From Phaeodactylum tricornutum CCAP 1055/1 (taxonomy: Eukaryota; Bacillariophyta; Bacillariophyceae; Surirellales; Neidiaceae), in NCBI RefSeq assembly GCF_000150955.2, contig NC_011683.1:310001-374000 (forward strand): DNA of 64,000 nucleotides, given 5' to 3'. The notes under the pieces are model-generated. The model saw nothing but the letters and a program-made list of their open reading frames with translations. It was not told the DNA's origin and did no database searches. A program made the translations under genes and the position numbers. Shown here piece after piece: positions 22,315 through 33,063 of this stretch (positions are counted from its first letter, which is position 1; each line of letters opens with the position of its first letter).

Positions 22315-25300
22315 TTAGTAGTACATAGTAAAATCATCGAGGCAGCCTTTCACTTCGTCAAGAATTCCCCGGATGCGCCTCTTGGTTTCTTCCCTTCCTC
22401 TCGTAACGAGAAGAACTGTCTCGTTCAATATTTCGTCATCAATCAAATCAGGGATGACTTCAGACCAGTAGGAGGTCGACAATGCTATGTCCGTCGGTTG
22501 GCTAGGGAAAACACAAAACATCAGAACCCGCAATGATTTGAGATTCGCGTTCATTGCGCCGGAAACCCTGTACTTACTTGTTGAGGCAAGAAACCATGTC
22601 TTGCACAAGCGACGCAAACGCTAAGTAAAATTCCGAGAACGCTCCGGCACAATGCTTGGTCTTTTCCTTCCGATGGTCCCATCCAAACATGTTTAATAGT
22701 TTTGCGCACATACGAGACAATGCAAATAACGAGACAATATAGTCAGACAGAAGCATGCTCACTTCGGATGTAGAACCAGTCGCAATCGACATCTCCTTTT
22801 GTCCTCGTATAATCGACTCTCGGGCATGAGAAATGAGTTCCGCGGCCTTCATTTCTCTTTCTTCCAGAGAATTTCCTTCAATATCCCCATTCACGTCACC
22901 AACGCCAATAAATGCAATTGTTTTGCACATTGTCACCATTGAATGAAGCAAGTGTTGGTATCCAATTGATTGAAGACTCGTGCTGCAATCATCAAATGCA
23001 GACTTTGCCGATAGGAGAAGACTGGAACGCAGCTTCAAAAGCACGTTGCTTGGGGAGGTAGGTTTTCCCCTCTTGGGACTTTTGATGGCATCTACACAAA
23101 GCGCGGCTCGTATGAGGAGATTGTGATGATGACCTCTGCGTATAGAGTCACTCAGTATCTTTTCCGGCGAATCAAAGCGTTGTTCGACCAGTATGTCATG
23201 AGATAAAATTGACAGGTCACGGTTTTCACAGAACATTGGCAAGTTGTCAGAGATACTTCCGTGCACGTGTAACAAGCTGAAAGCCGCTCGGGGATTGTGC
23301 CCTTCAGATATAATCTTCCTTGACCGCTCAATATCTGCTTCCGTACCAACGATTCCGTGATAAGCTCCAAGAGAAGCTGCCTGTGAGTTCTCCAATTGGA
23401 ACATGGGAGCGCAGTCCAAAATGAGACCCTTGGCTTCCAACGTTGACAAACTCTGGTTCATTCGTCCACGCTGGAAGGCGATAAACTCATTAGCCTTGCT
23501 GACGGTTCCATTCTCGATGGCTCGGCCGGCGAAGTCGACGGCTTCTCGAGATGTAGCTGTCTGTAGCCTTAAAATTTCTTGACAAACAGTAAGTGTTTCT
23601 CGGTAAAAACCACCAGATCGTAGCAGCGGTAAAATAAGATAGGAGCAGGATTCGTACTGAATATGTTTTACAAAGAGATCGCCAAATAGAACCCAAGCTC
23701 GGGCTGTGGCATCCAGCTTAGAGTAAGTAAAGATAGCCGAGATCTTTAGGTACGCATTGTAAGGTGAATGCTTCATTGCCGATTCCAATATAGTCGCCGA
23801 CAGAAGGAGATCATCTTGGGAAGGGGTATTGCGTAAGAGCTGTTGGATTGCTAGCAAAACAAGTTCATCGGACTGTCGGCTTTCTTTCTGAGCTTGATCT
23901 GTAGGTTCCGAGGACTTGAACTCTTTCCAAGCACATAAAAGATCCTTCCAGTGCATCAAAAACTCGGTTTCTAAATTGCCGTGTAAAGCAAGAATCTTGT
24001 ATGTCATTTGTGTTGCGAAAGTTAACAATCGAAGCTGTCGTCCACGTTCTTTGAACTCGCAGTTGAGATCCCTGACTTTCAAACGAATCCCACTTAACCA
24101 CAATAGCAACATCTGTGCTTCTTCTGAAGTCGCAACCTTTAAAACCTGATCAAGATAGGGTCTCAAATCCGAGAAAGTACACGCAACTCGTGCGCAAAAA
24201 ATATCTCCGTACGCTATTATCTTGTGAATCACCTCAATCACACCGGTATTGCTTGGCCGTAATTCCAACCGACGAGCAGACACATCAACGGCGACCAGAT
24301 GAGGTCCTCGAAGAGGATGGCGTTGATCCATTTCCATGGTTTTGATAACATTGGCTGCCAGAATTTCGCTGAGGAGAACCGTCTCAGCACTATTTTCAGC
24401 CATTTTGAGACTACAACGGATATGGGCTTTCCAATAATCCCACTGGTCCGGCGACAGCGTCAAAAGGTGCTCCGCGAGAATAGTTGCGGCATCGGTGTAT
24501 CGCTCAAGCTTTTCCAAAATTTTTGTCTTTTTATACAGCAACGTCTCCCGAGATGGCGCCGCTTTTTCCGAGTTTTTTGATATTTCCAAACGATTGTCGA
24601 TCGCATCCAAAGATTCCTCCCACTTTTGCTGACGGGCCAAAGCCCGCATGTATAGCAAAAACTCTTCCGCCCGTTGGCCTTTCGAATCCTCAGCTACACA
24701 TTTTGATGCCATTGATTCCGCTAGACGTGGCAGCATGGCTGCACGCGCGAGCTGCTGGGGATCCGCACTACGGCTATTACTCGACTCGATCGCTTCTAGC
24801 TGCCACAGGGCAGCCTGAGCGGCCCAAGCAATAGCTGGAGTGACTCCATAACTTCGCTGCTGAATTCGACTTAATTGTAAAGCCAAAAGCTGAAGATTTG
24901 CCAAGACCAAAGGTGCAATATCCTGGTACTGGGGAGCCATCAAAACGGCCAGCCCATTAGTAAAAGCCCTGCTGACTAAAACTTCATCTTCAAACTTCTT
25001 AATGGCCCAGCAATAGAGTTGGTAAGCAGTCAAGGGTAAATTTAGCTGGTTCAGCATTGTCATAGAAAGCGTTGCGAGTACAGTGTGGTCTGTTGGGGTC
25101 TGATCGGTCGCTGCTGGAACAATTTCCCAGTTTTCTGGCAAAACGGGAGGATGATCTAAGCGGTCGATCAAATCAAAATCTGACTGTTTCGCGGATGGCG
25201 CACTTACTGCTACAGGAGGAACAGCAGCAGCAGCGGTCGAATGTTTTTTCTTTCCTTTCTTGTTAGCTTTTTTGCTCGAAATTGGACCCAAAATGGGCGC

Positions 25301-25555
25301 CGTGGCGTTGACGCTGCTTTCTTCGGTTTCCAGTGAATATTTCAGTTCAAGCTGCACCTCGGGAAACGCGTCCGTTCCCAGTATCGACTGGATCGTTCGT
25401 AAAGCATCATAACGCTGTGCAGACTTGGCATATGCGTGTGCCAAAAGCGCCTGTCCCAAAATATTGGTCTTCGGCAACGCCAGGCAAAGCTTAATGGCTC
25501 GGTTGTACTGGTGCGAGTCGAGTGCAACGTATACTTGATGTAGCTTGCTGGACAT
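22315..25555 (-). CDS. NAA25: NatB complex auxiliary subunit NAA25 (MDM20)
   Basis: Exon 1 is 25555-22578 and exon 2 is 22501-22315; the 76-bp intron uses donor GTAAGTA and acceptor TTCCCTAG. Without splicing the frame stops right after the donor; with it, the protein gains QPTDIALSTSYWSEVIPDL and an amphipathic tail ending CLDDFTMYY, for 1054 residues. The start is the ATG at 25555 (MSSKLHQVYVALDSHQYNRA); the open frame above it starts with GTG. The N terminus is a run of TPR-like helices (NRAIKLCLALPKTN, ALLAHAYAKSAQRYDALRTI), then a Lys/Ala-rich insert (about 90-125), then the long helical solenoid of NAA25. The subunit anchors the catalytic NAA20 to ribosomes for N-terminal acetylation of Met-Asp/Glu/Asn/Gln starts in the cytosol. 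Confidence 0.85.
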
Positions 25556-25927
25556 TCTCAGCGCACGAAACTCGAAACTCCACGTATTAGCTTTATCAAC
25601 TTTCCAATTTCCTCCACAGAAAACAACAGACACGAGGCAGCTTCGATGATGTGTGCCTTTTAGCTCCTACGGGCGGTCCGATGAACGGGTTAAATTGCCA
25701 ATGGCCGCGCCTTGTGAGGGGAATCCGAGAGCGTTTTGGCATCGATTTGATTTTTCCCAAATCCATCTACATTATTAGTGCTCAGAACCCGGAGAAAAAA
25801 TTCCGCTTTCTCGCACACCGTCTCTCCTTTTGTCTCTTTATGAAGTCGGAGCATGACTTCACTTTGTGGAGCTAGTAAATAACCCCGTTTATAACATTTG
25901 CTTATGTTGAAGACGACTACTCGTATC
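25556..25927. other. Intergenic
   Basis: The 372 bp between the NAA25 start and the BCAS2 stop contain the NAA25 promoter by position. Nothing else is recognised. Confidence 0.5.
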
Positions 25928-26539
25928 TCAAGGTATCTTACTCCCTTCTCGAGTCTGCTGATTTAAATTTGCCACCGCTTCTTTCAACGTAATCAACTTT
26001 TGTATTCGCGTGTTATAGTCGGTAGCCAATAGGGTCAAATCTTCGCCGGCCGTTAGTTGCTCTTGCTGGCGTCCATGGTTGACTTCTTCCACTCGATCGC
26101 GCTGAGCGTGAAGCGCTTGCTCCCACAACGTTTTCAAATGGTCTAAAGTATTATTATATTGCATCCATATACTTGCCGCATTTCCCTCCCCAACTTTATC
26201 AATTTCTAGATACACAGATCTCAATCGTTCCCACTCGTAGACAATTTTCGCTTCTTCAACGGCTCTTTTCCAATCATCGATATTCTCCGTTTCAGGCGTT
26301 TTCACTCTGGTTTCGCTATCAGGCCTGTCAAGCTCCCAGATTCCGGGGGTTTGCGAAAATTCGTATTTCATCAAGGGTGTCCGAAATTTTGTGGGGATTG
26401 ACTTTGGAGTGATCATAGGACTGATATTATTCATTTCATCGTCGATTAATGCGAGAGCATACTGTTCGTAGTCTTCATTCGCGCTGTCGATGTACGGCAG
26501 AGCGTCTAAAACCATTCCCCCCTCTATTGATTCTTCCAT
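25928..26539 (-). CDS. BCAS2: Pre-mRNA-splicing factor SPF27/BCAS2
   Basis: A single-exon, 203-residue protein starting at ATG 26539. The N terminus contains the family hallmark LDALPYIDSANEDYEQYALA followed by LIDDEMNN, then a Pro/Thr-rich linker and a long coiled coil (about 90-200; WKRAVEEAKIVYEWERLRSV, LEIDKVG, TLWEQALHAQRDRVEEVN). Length and layout match BCAS2/SPF27. This subunit of the Prp19/NineTeen complex supports spliceosome activation in the nucleus. A donor-like GTAAGA lies just before the stop, so a further short C-terminal exon is possible, but I see no convincing acceptor partner. Confidence 0.88.
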   Translation of the reverse strand: MEESIEGGMVLDALPYIDSANEDYEQYALALIDDEMNNISPMITPKSIPTKFRTPLMKYEFSQTPGIWELDRPDSETRVKTPETENIDDWKRAVEEAKIVYEWERLRSVYLEIDKVGEGNAASIWMQYNNTLDHLKTLWEQALHAQRDRVEEVNHGRQQEQLTAGEDLTLLATDYNTRIQKLITLKEAVANLNQQTREGSKIP

Positions 26540-27292
26540 GGCAGAATACCAAGTACGTTCAACCTCAATTTCCGGTCGTTGTAAGTACAGTCACCAAAGT
26601 GATGTTTATTGATCTTTCTTTCTTTCCAGTCAGTAAGTTCACAGTCTATCATTGTCTAAACCGAGTGGCTTTCCCGTGGTCTACTTTTCACGACGAAAAC
26701 GGTGGTCGGAGAGCTCGTCCGTCGCCCGTTCATCTGCCCTTCGAATTTTTTGACGCACAGGCAATTATTGCAACTGAGAGAGCTCGAACGACTGGTCTCA
26801 AGAAAATCGTGATAGCCATATGGTAACTATGGCTAACTATAGCTTTTGCGGAAGCACTAATTCTGTGACACTGCTGGAGGTTTTGGCGTGACTGTAAAAG
26901 CATGTGTGCCCAGGAGTGGCATTTGAGCTTATACCCTACCTTTCGTTGCGACTGTCTTCTGTGACGGAAGAGTCGTGAATCATCACATTGTTGTGGCGAA
27001 CAGGGGATACTTACGTCAAAGAGACTACGTAAAAATAATCTCCATATGCTTTGGCAGCAATCAAGTATTCACGTAAACCCACCAAAAAGCTTTCGCCGAA
27101 ATGGACTCTTAAGCGGTCCACAATCCAACTACTCTGTCGAAATTCAATTTCCAGTGAAGCGAGCAAAGTTCCAAGCAAACACACACCACACTCTATGATA
27201 CTGAAATATTGCGCCGAAGATTGATTTTATTTCCCATTGTTCATCTTCTCGCAACCTGCAGAGAAATGTCCAACTTGCTGTATCGGACAAAG
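26540..27292. other. Intergenic
   Basis: About 0.75 kb between the BCAS2 start and the end of the PXMP4-like gene. No convincing coding frame, repeat or RNA gene was seen. Confidence 0.5.
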
Positions 27293-28077
27293 TTATTCTA
27301 ACCCGAAACGGTAAATCTCATCCATGCTGTGCTTCAAAGACGGATGTAAAACATCTGGGCTTTCTTCAAACAAAACCATAACAGTACCCCAAACTAACGC
27401 AGCCAATATTGAGTAGAGCTTAGGGTGTGTCTCTCGGCCTTGCTTCTGAAGTATCCGTTTACCGAGACCAGCAACCACTCGACTTGAGAGATATAGTAAA
27501 ATCTGATAATTCAGAGATGAGTATCGGCCCCAAACCATGTAGCCGCTTACAGCGCCGGCAGCAAAAGCGTGTTGAAATTTATCAGGGTGCCCGGGAGGGG
27601 CTACAGTCTGGGATATTGCCTGCAATTCCTCAGACAAGGGCCCTTTCTCTAAATGTGTGATGCGAGAGAAGACATTCGTTGAATATTATCGAGGCATCAA
27701 TAAAAGAAGGCAGCATCTTGAGCTTACGATGCTTCTCGAACAAACAACTTACTCAAATTTAGAGAACGACTATTCTGTATGCTAGATATAGGGCGACCTT
27801 CGTCTAAATAACGAAGGTGCTGTGATGCGAGCTTCATCAAGCCCAAAACGATTTTGTAGATCGCTGCGAAAGCTGCAAGATTCCGTGCGTGTTCAAAGAC
27901 TAGCTTCAATATCTTTCGAAGCTTATCTTTTAGAGAGAGATTGCCTTTGAACAAGAATATCATAACGAACGAATGCGGAAGTCGGACTTTGACACCGTAA
28001 CGAGCACCTCCAAGGACGGCTGCGACAACTGCTCGGAGTTCGTTTCGGGCTAGCAAAAGAAGAGACTTCGAGTGCAT
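27293..28077 (-). CDS. PXMP4: PXMP4-like peroxisomal membrane protein (Tim17 superfamily)
   Basis: Exon 1 is 28077-27753 and exon 2 is 27648-27293; the 104-bp intron has donor GTAAGTT and acceptor ACATTTAG and restores NLKKGPLSEELQ. The product is 226 residues (human PXMP4 is about 212). The match to PXMP4 runs through the whole length: ARYGVKVRLPHSFVMIFLF, DKLRKILKLVFEHARNLAAF, FQHAFAAGAVSGYMVWGRYS, QILLYLSSRVVAGLGK, LAALVWGTVMVLFE and a terminal LHPSLKHSMDEIYRF. Several hydrophobic helices with small-residue GxxxG-type spacing are visible. The family resides in the peroxisomal membrane; its transport role is not established. The ATG at 28077 is chosen because the open frame above starts at TTG. 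Confidence 0.85.
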
Positions 28078-28246
28078 GATTGATCCAGATTGACGCCCCT
28101 TAGCTTCGGGCTCAATTTCCAGGACTCCTGCGTTCACAAGCAATACCTCCAGTCATTCCGGAGATTACAACTTCTAACCTCTACATCTACTGTTGTTCCG
28201 GGTCGTACCATTCCTATTCCTCATATTTCACGATTTTCATCATGGG

Positions 28247-28486
28247 TGTTAGAATTGTGTATGTAGCACAAGAGACACATTGACATGTCACCAGATGTCG
28301 CAGACGACGCATGCGTCATCCGTTGCTACTTTCCTTTGTCTGTGCAACAATGGAAGCGATTCATTGGTTCTAGTAACATGTAAAGGACAACTACTTTGAG
28401 AGATACTGCGGGAACTCTATTCCCCCTTCTGGTTGGTAATCACCGATTGGAAAGAGCATATCCTAACAATTGTTCTAGGCATAACA
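28247..28486 (+). repeat. Dispersed repeat copy 1, LTR-like ends (fossil)
   Basis: About 240 bp, starting TGTTAGAATTGTGT and ending with TAACA, clearly related along its length to 34754-35012 in the same orientation (shared blocks such as TGCTACTTTCCTTTG-type, GGTTCTAGTAACATG and CAATTGTTCTAG). The TGTTA...TAACA inverted ends and TG...CA termini are those of a retroelement LTR, so a decayed solo LTR is the best reading. A MITE is an alternative. No flanking target duplication is evident, so it looks old. Confidence 0.55.
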
Positions 28487-28609
28487 ACCTTTTATTAATG
28501 GAGTGCAAAAGCAAGAGCTGCGACGACAACTGGGCTGCCGTGCCCATCCCGTCCCTCTGCCCCTTAAAAATATAGAAGAGGAACTTTCCTACATTCGGAT
28601 TTCGTTCCT

Positions 28610-28750
28610 AGTCAAGCCGGCAATTCCCCTAATCCTGCCAATTTCGATTTGTGTAATGTAAGTAACAGTAAGTCACGAAACCCAGTCAGGCCGCCAATTC
28701 CCTAATCCTGCCGAGTTCGATTTGCGTAATGTAAGTATCAGTAAGTCACG
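28610..28750 (+). repeat. Tandem duplication, two copies of about 74 bp
   Basis: Copies begin at 28610 and 28684. They share CCTAATCCTGCC, TTCGATTTG, GTAATGTAAGTA and CAGTAAGTCACG in the same order, with about ten differences. It lies in non-coding DNA. Confidence 0.8.
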
Positions 28751-29449
28751 TATTTTGCTGACGACTCACAATCAAACTGTTTTGACCCCTGAGAGAAAGC
28801 CCACACTAACATGTAAGTAAAATTGGATGCGAAATTGCATCAATACAAGAAGTCCACGTCAGAGTCGGAAAATTTGTCCTGGGCAGAATACCTAGGACAT
28901 GAATCTCCTGACGTAGCATTTTGAAGACGATAAAGGTCTCAAAATAGAACAACATCCCAAAGAGAATCTCAACGATTGAAATTAACTGCAAACTGTATCC
29001 AAAGCTTTACTAAAAAATACTGATTATACCTGATATATAATGTAAAAACCTTAAATCTTACAGTTAGTACCTTCTTAAAAATGACTTCAGTCGAAAAATG
29101 TCGTCTTTATGTTTCTATGAAGTAACATTTGTATTTTCGACGGTCTTTCCTTTCGGTAAGACAATTCTATATTTATGAACCAGGTCAGCCTCCGGCAGTG
29201 TCCTTTTCTCCGATACCGCGGAATGATGTCAAGAAGTAGCGAATTTTTGTGATTACAGGAGATATGCTTCCGGGTTTGATTGCAGAGCCTGACAGCTAGA
29301 GAGCGTGGCCCCGAAACTCGCATCTGTTTATAGGCAAATGAATCGCAAATACTGTTGGCCTGAACCCTCTTTCCAAAGCCGTCTTCGAGACAAGCACATT
29401 AATTTTTCGTCGTTCAGCCAGTCAATTGAAATCAAAGACAAAACCTGCA

Positions 29450-29932
29450 ATGGTGAAGCATCTTGAGACTTCCAAAATGAACCCCGCGCTGATCGAATCG
29501 GATACTTTAGAGAATCCGATGTCGCCAACGAAACGCCTAAGGACATCTCATAGCACGGCCGCCATGGCACTCCTTTCGTTTCGAGAACCGTCCAAGACGT
29601 GCGCAGAGACCGCCCTGACAAGACTTTCAAAAGTACACACTTCGAAACGCGGTCAAGATTCCAGCAGCGACGCACGTTCTTATTCTGTCACAGACGACGA
29701 GGAGGATAATTTCCGGTGCAAGCACGTTGCATCCAAACGTGTCTGTTTGGATACCAGAGCCCCATCTATCGACCTAGCTTTCAAACAGCCTAGTCGGCTG
29801 TTCAAGAGCACGCGCGCTAAGGCATTGTTAAGCGTGAGCCCACTGCCAACTGGGAAACCGCTTTCCCCGGCTCCTCTTCTGCCAAAGTTTCTTGCTTCAG
29901 AGAATTTACGACCTATCTCTCTAAGCTTTTGA
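29450..29932 (+). CDS. Hypothetical small basic protein
   Basis: A 160-residue frame from ATG 29450 to TGA; the frame opens slightly earlier at TTG. It is rich in Ser, Lys and Arg and has an acidic VTDDEEDN patch near the middle and a Pro/Leu-rich C terminus (LPTGKPLSPAPLLPKFLASE). There is no membrane segment, signal peptide or recognised domain. Length, an ATG start and even residue composition make it a plausible gene in a region otherwise empty, but the competing minus-strand frame at 29328-29675 means it could be chance. Confidence 0.4.
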   Translation: MVKHLETSKMNPALIESDTLENPMSPTKRLRTSHSTAAMALLSFREPSKTCAETALTRLSKVHTSKRGQDSSSDARSYSVTDDEEDNFRCKHVASKRVCLDTRAPSIDLAFKQPSRLFKSTRAKALLSVSPLPTGKPLSPAPLLPKFLASENLRPISLSF

Positions 29933-31021
29933 ACTTGAAGGCACTATTGCTAATGTAAGTGCTATCTACGATGTTGCTCTGCTTCTACGAAGACGACCCA
30001 AGTCGAGCGGAAGACAATCCAGTACCATACTCTCATACAAAAAGATAAATAGACAAACTTCTGAATATTAGGATGCATTAAATCTTCATATCCTGTTGCT
30101 GAAGAGTAGTGCATCACGCTTCCCCAGCAGAGATGCAGGCTGACAGATCATCTCGTGACTTTCCATTTCTACTTTGTGCCTTGCTGAGCTTCACTGTAAT
30201 AAGATCAAGATTCTGATCATACTGCACATTCGTACATTCAAAAGGTTCTCTGTTGTTACATTAACTTACGACTTGCCCGCTTGGGCTCCGGAGATTCGCA
30301 ACTGGGACAGATTTGATTCATGCAACGCTTCGGAACCGTCTTTCATTACTGACGTGATAGCTTTAAAATAAAAAATAAAAAAGTAAATAATTCCAGTTCA
30401 TGCTGCAGCATTGGGAAGTGCGACACGGACGTTCCCGATGCAAATGCAAAATCCTTTTCACAGTCAGTCCCGACATTGGCTGGAACACGGATGTTGTTAA
30501 CTGTAACATACCTAACTGTAAATGAGGGAAAAGAGGGTTATTGACTCCGCAAATCCTGATAGTTATTCTTGAGAAAGCAACCAAACTTCAAGTCGACTAA
30601 TGAACCAATCGGGCTGATGTAATTGTTGGTAATAGCATTCCGTTTACCGCCTTGCTAAACCATGGGTCTTTACACGTTGTAAAGGTGAGATGACAAAAAC
30701 AGAAGCATTATTGGTTCCATTGGAATTCTAATTCATTCGAAAAGATGGGAAGCTGGTAGATCTCACTGTCACAGTTAGATGTCATTGGAGGTAAGTAAAC
30801 TGTCAGGAATACGGTTGCAATTTATGACAGGAGCAAAAATTTGCTGTGGGTCCTGATTCCATATACCGACCGGTAATTCGCAAAATCCTACCTATTTATC
30901 AGCATGCTTGCAAAATGAGACGGATATAATTCCGTCCCAACCCTACATGGCTAGATCTAGCTAGTGGTGTGTCTTAGTCAATATCGTCAACAAAACTTCT
31001 CCTCAGTCGCCAGCAACAAGG
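29933..31021. other. Intergenic, nothing recognised
   Basis: About 1.1 kb, AT-rich, with only short chance frames on both strands and no repeat that I could match elsewhere in the window. Confidence 0.5.
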
Positions 31022-32062
31022 TTATAGAGGATTTCCTGCTTCTTGGAAAGTAGTCTCGTTCATTTCGGATGCTTGGTTTGTTGAAAGTTCACCACCCACT
31101 GAATGTAACAGTTGCACGAGCCATTTCTGTACCGTAGGATCGTTGTGTAAGTGCGGAGCGAACGAATTGTCCCGAAGGGAATTCGGTAAACAAGTTTTCA
31201 GCGCTTCCCGAGCACGAGGATGATCAGCTAGTCGTAAGTAGCAACGGACAACGTGCTTTAAAAGGCGTACAGATGGATGCACCTGTAAAAGCTGGACCAT
31301 ATTCGCAAGAACTGTGGACACGGCATAGAAACGTTCCGCTGTCGCACATACATAGTTCAATCCTGTTTCTTCCAGCAAGATCTTTTGGACAATAAATGTA
31401 GCCACTGTCTTGCTCAATTCAGATCCTGTCTCCATAATCCGAAGGCAAAGTGGAATGATCTCAGTCGATAGTAAAAATGAAATAACCTCAGCATCGTCAA
31501 CTTTTACCAGAGCCCCGATAACACCAAGGGAAGTTAGTCGCAAGTATTCGAATGGCCTGGATTTCGACTGAGTATTGAGAAAAGGGTAAAGATACAACGG
31601 AATCTGGGCGTTCAAGAAAGGCTGCCTAGTATCTACATGCGATGCAACGCATTGCAACAACGCAAGGGCATTGCAAACACGGTTTGAGGCGTGAGCCGTC
31701 AACGTCGGTGGAGTCAATAGTGGATAAATCGCAACAATTTCTGCAAGCAGCGCCGCAATACTACCAACTGAGTGCCACAAAATTGGCGCCAGGTCCGGAA
31801 AGCTCTCGCGTTTCTTCGACAATTCCAAAAGAACAACCTCTCTCTAGAAACGAAAAGTGGATCCGTTAGAAATTCTACGAGTCACGTGTTGATAATGATG
31901 TCGACAAAACCTCACCTGGTCTGGGTTTATCAATTGAAGCACCAGCGGGAGGAGCTCATCCATGCCACCTCCCGTGCTACCCTCATTAGGAGTTTGAGAA
32001 GAGGGGAGCCCCAATTCTGAGCTACTAACTGACGACGCCATGATCGCAGACTCCAGCGTCAT
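31022..32062 (-). CDS. CNOT9: CCR4-NOT subunit CNOT9 (Rcd1/CAF40)
   Basis: Exon 1 is 32062-31916 and exon 2 is 31843-31022; the 72-bp intron (donor GTGAGG, acceptor CGTTTCTAG) joins INPDQ to [14 protein letters not shown] in phase 0. The 322-residue product is highly conserved across the armadillo core: [79 protein letters not shown] and [20 protein letters not shown]. The N-terminal 35 residues and the last 35 are variable. CNOT9 is the peptide- and GW182/Bam-type adaptor-binding subunit of the cytoplasmic CCR4-NOT deadenylase, linking it to targeted mRNA decay. A second ATG at 32041 is a possible alternative start. Confidence 0.96.
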
Positions 32063-32486
32063 CCCGTTCGTTCCTGATCAATTTGTGCAAGGCAGCTCCC
32101 TGTCCTTGATTTTGATCGGAGAATCGCTGTTGTGTACTCCTTAGAGTCCGTATCTACATACTGCAACACTGAATACGTCAGTAAACAGAATCTTGTTACT
32201 GCTGAAAAGTCAGAATTACAGTAATTACACTGTATCGCCCTCTGCAAAAGAACTTGTTTGCGGTGACAGACCGCTCGTAGTACGGTCTCACAGTCAGACG
32301 AAACTAACTGTAATGCAACTCTTTGGAGCGGGAAAAACAACACAACCAACAACGACGTATTGTAAAGTGTTAATGTAAAACTGTTGCTTCACATCAAAGA
32401 GGAGCTTATCCTCTTACTAGGTCTGAACAAAACTCCCATTTCCAATTCCCACGCCCTCAGATACAATTTATCACAATCATCTTAGA
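32063..32486. promoter_or_regulatory. Divergent promoter region, CNOT9 / NDUFS6
   Basis: The 424 bp between two divergent ATGs (32062 minus, 32487 plus) must carry both promoters. Nothing more specific can be assigned. Confidence 0.45.
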
Positions 32487-32964
32487 ATGCAGCTTTCTTC
32501 CCGTTTGGTTCGCCTCAGTCGGTCCAGTTACTGTTTTGCGATCCGATCCGGTTCATCAGCTCCGCCTTCTCCTCCGCAGCCCTCGCCTCATGCTATGAAT
32601 CATCCAAAAAACCACCAGCGAACACCGGAGGACAAGCGCCTCGAAAACCATTCCGGAAAAGAATCGATCGTAAGTGAAACAGAAACATGTGGCGGATAAT
32701 TCTGAGAAGAATATCCGCGGTACGTTAAAATGACGTAGCTCACACTAATGTTTGGCGTGCCAGTACAAATTGGGAAAGCACCGAAGCAACGCTTTGGAAC
32801 TGGTTCATAAAATTGCTCCCATCGAAGTTGATGGAGAAATGGCAATTTGCGACGGAGGTGGTGGTGCCTTGGGTCACCCTCTGGAATACATCTCTCTGGC
32901 CCGTCCCGGGACCGTTGAATACTGCAAGTATTGCGCTCTCCGGTACACTCAAAAACAGAAGTGA
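32487..32964 (+). CDS. NDUFS6: Mitochondrial complex I zinc subunit NDUFS6
   Basis: Exon 1 is 32487-32669 and exon 2 is 32764-32964; the 94-bp intron (donor GTAAGTG, acceptor GTGCCAG) joins KESI to YKLGKHRSNA in phase 0, giving 127 residues. The N terminus MQLSSRLVRLSRSSYCFAIR is a typical amphipathic basic mitochondrial presequence. The C-terminal zinc domain is intact: ICDGGGGALGHPLEYI...TVEYCKYCALRY, with the Cys, His, Cys, Cys ligands of the NDUFS6 family. The subunit belongs to the peripheral arm of NADH:ubiquinone oxidoreductase, where it binds zinc at the junction of the N and Q modules. Confidence 0.93.
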
Positions 32965-33063
32965 AGGCTAAGATCACATAGTTTTCTCTAAAAAGTAATG
33001 ATCATACCTGTGAGAAAGTAGTCTTTAGAGCCGGCGTGAGCCCGCTATGTCGCTGCCTTGGAA

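Larger units (their letters stand above)
28078..29449. other. Intergenic with repeats
   Basis: The 1.37 kb here contain a diverged dispersed repeat (28247-28486) and a short tandem duplication (28610-28750), both listed separately. The remainder is AT-rich with no coding signal. Confidence 0.6.
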
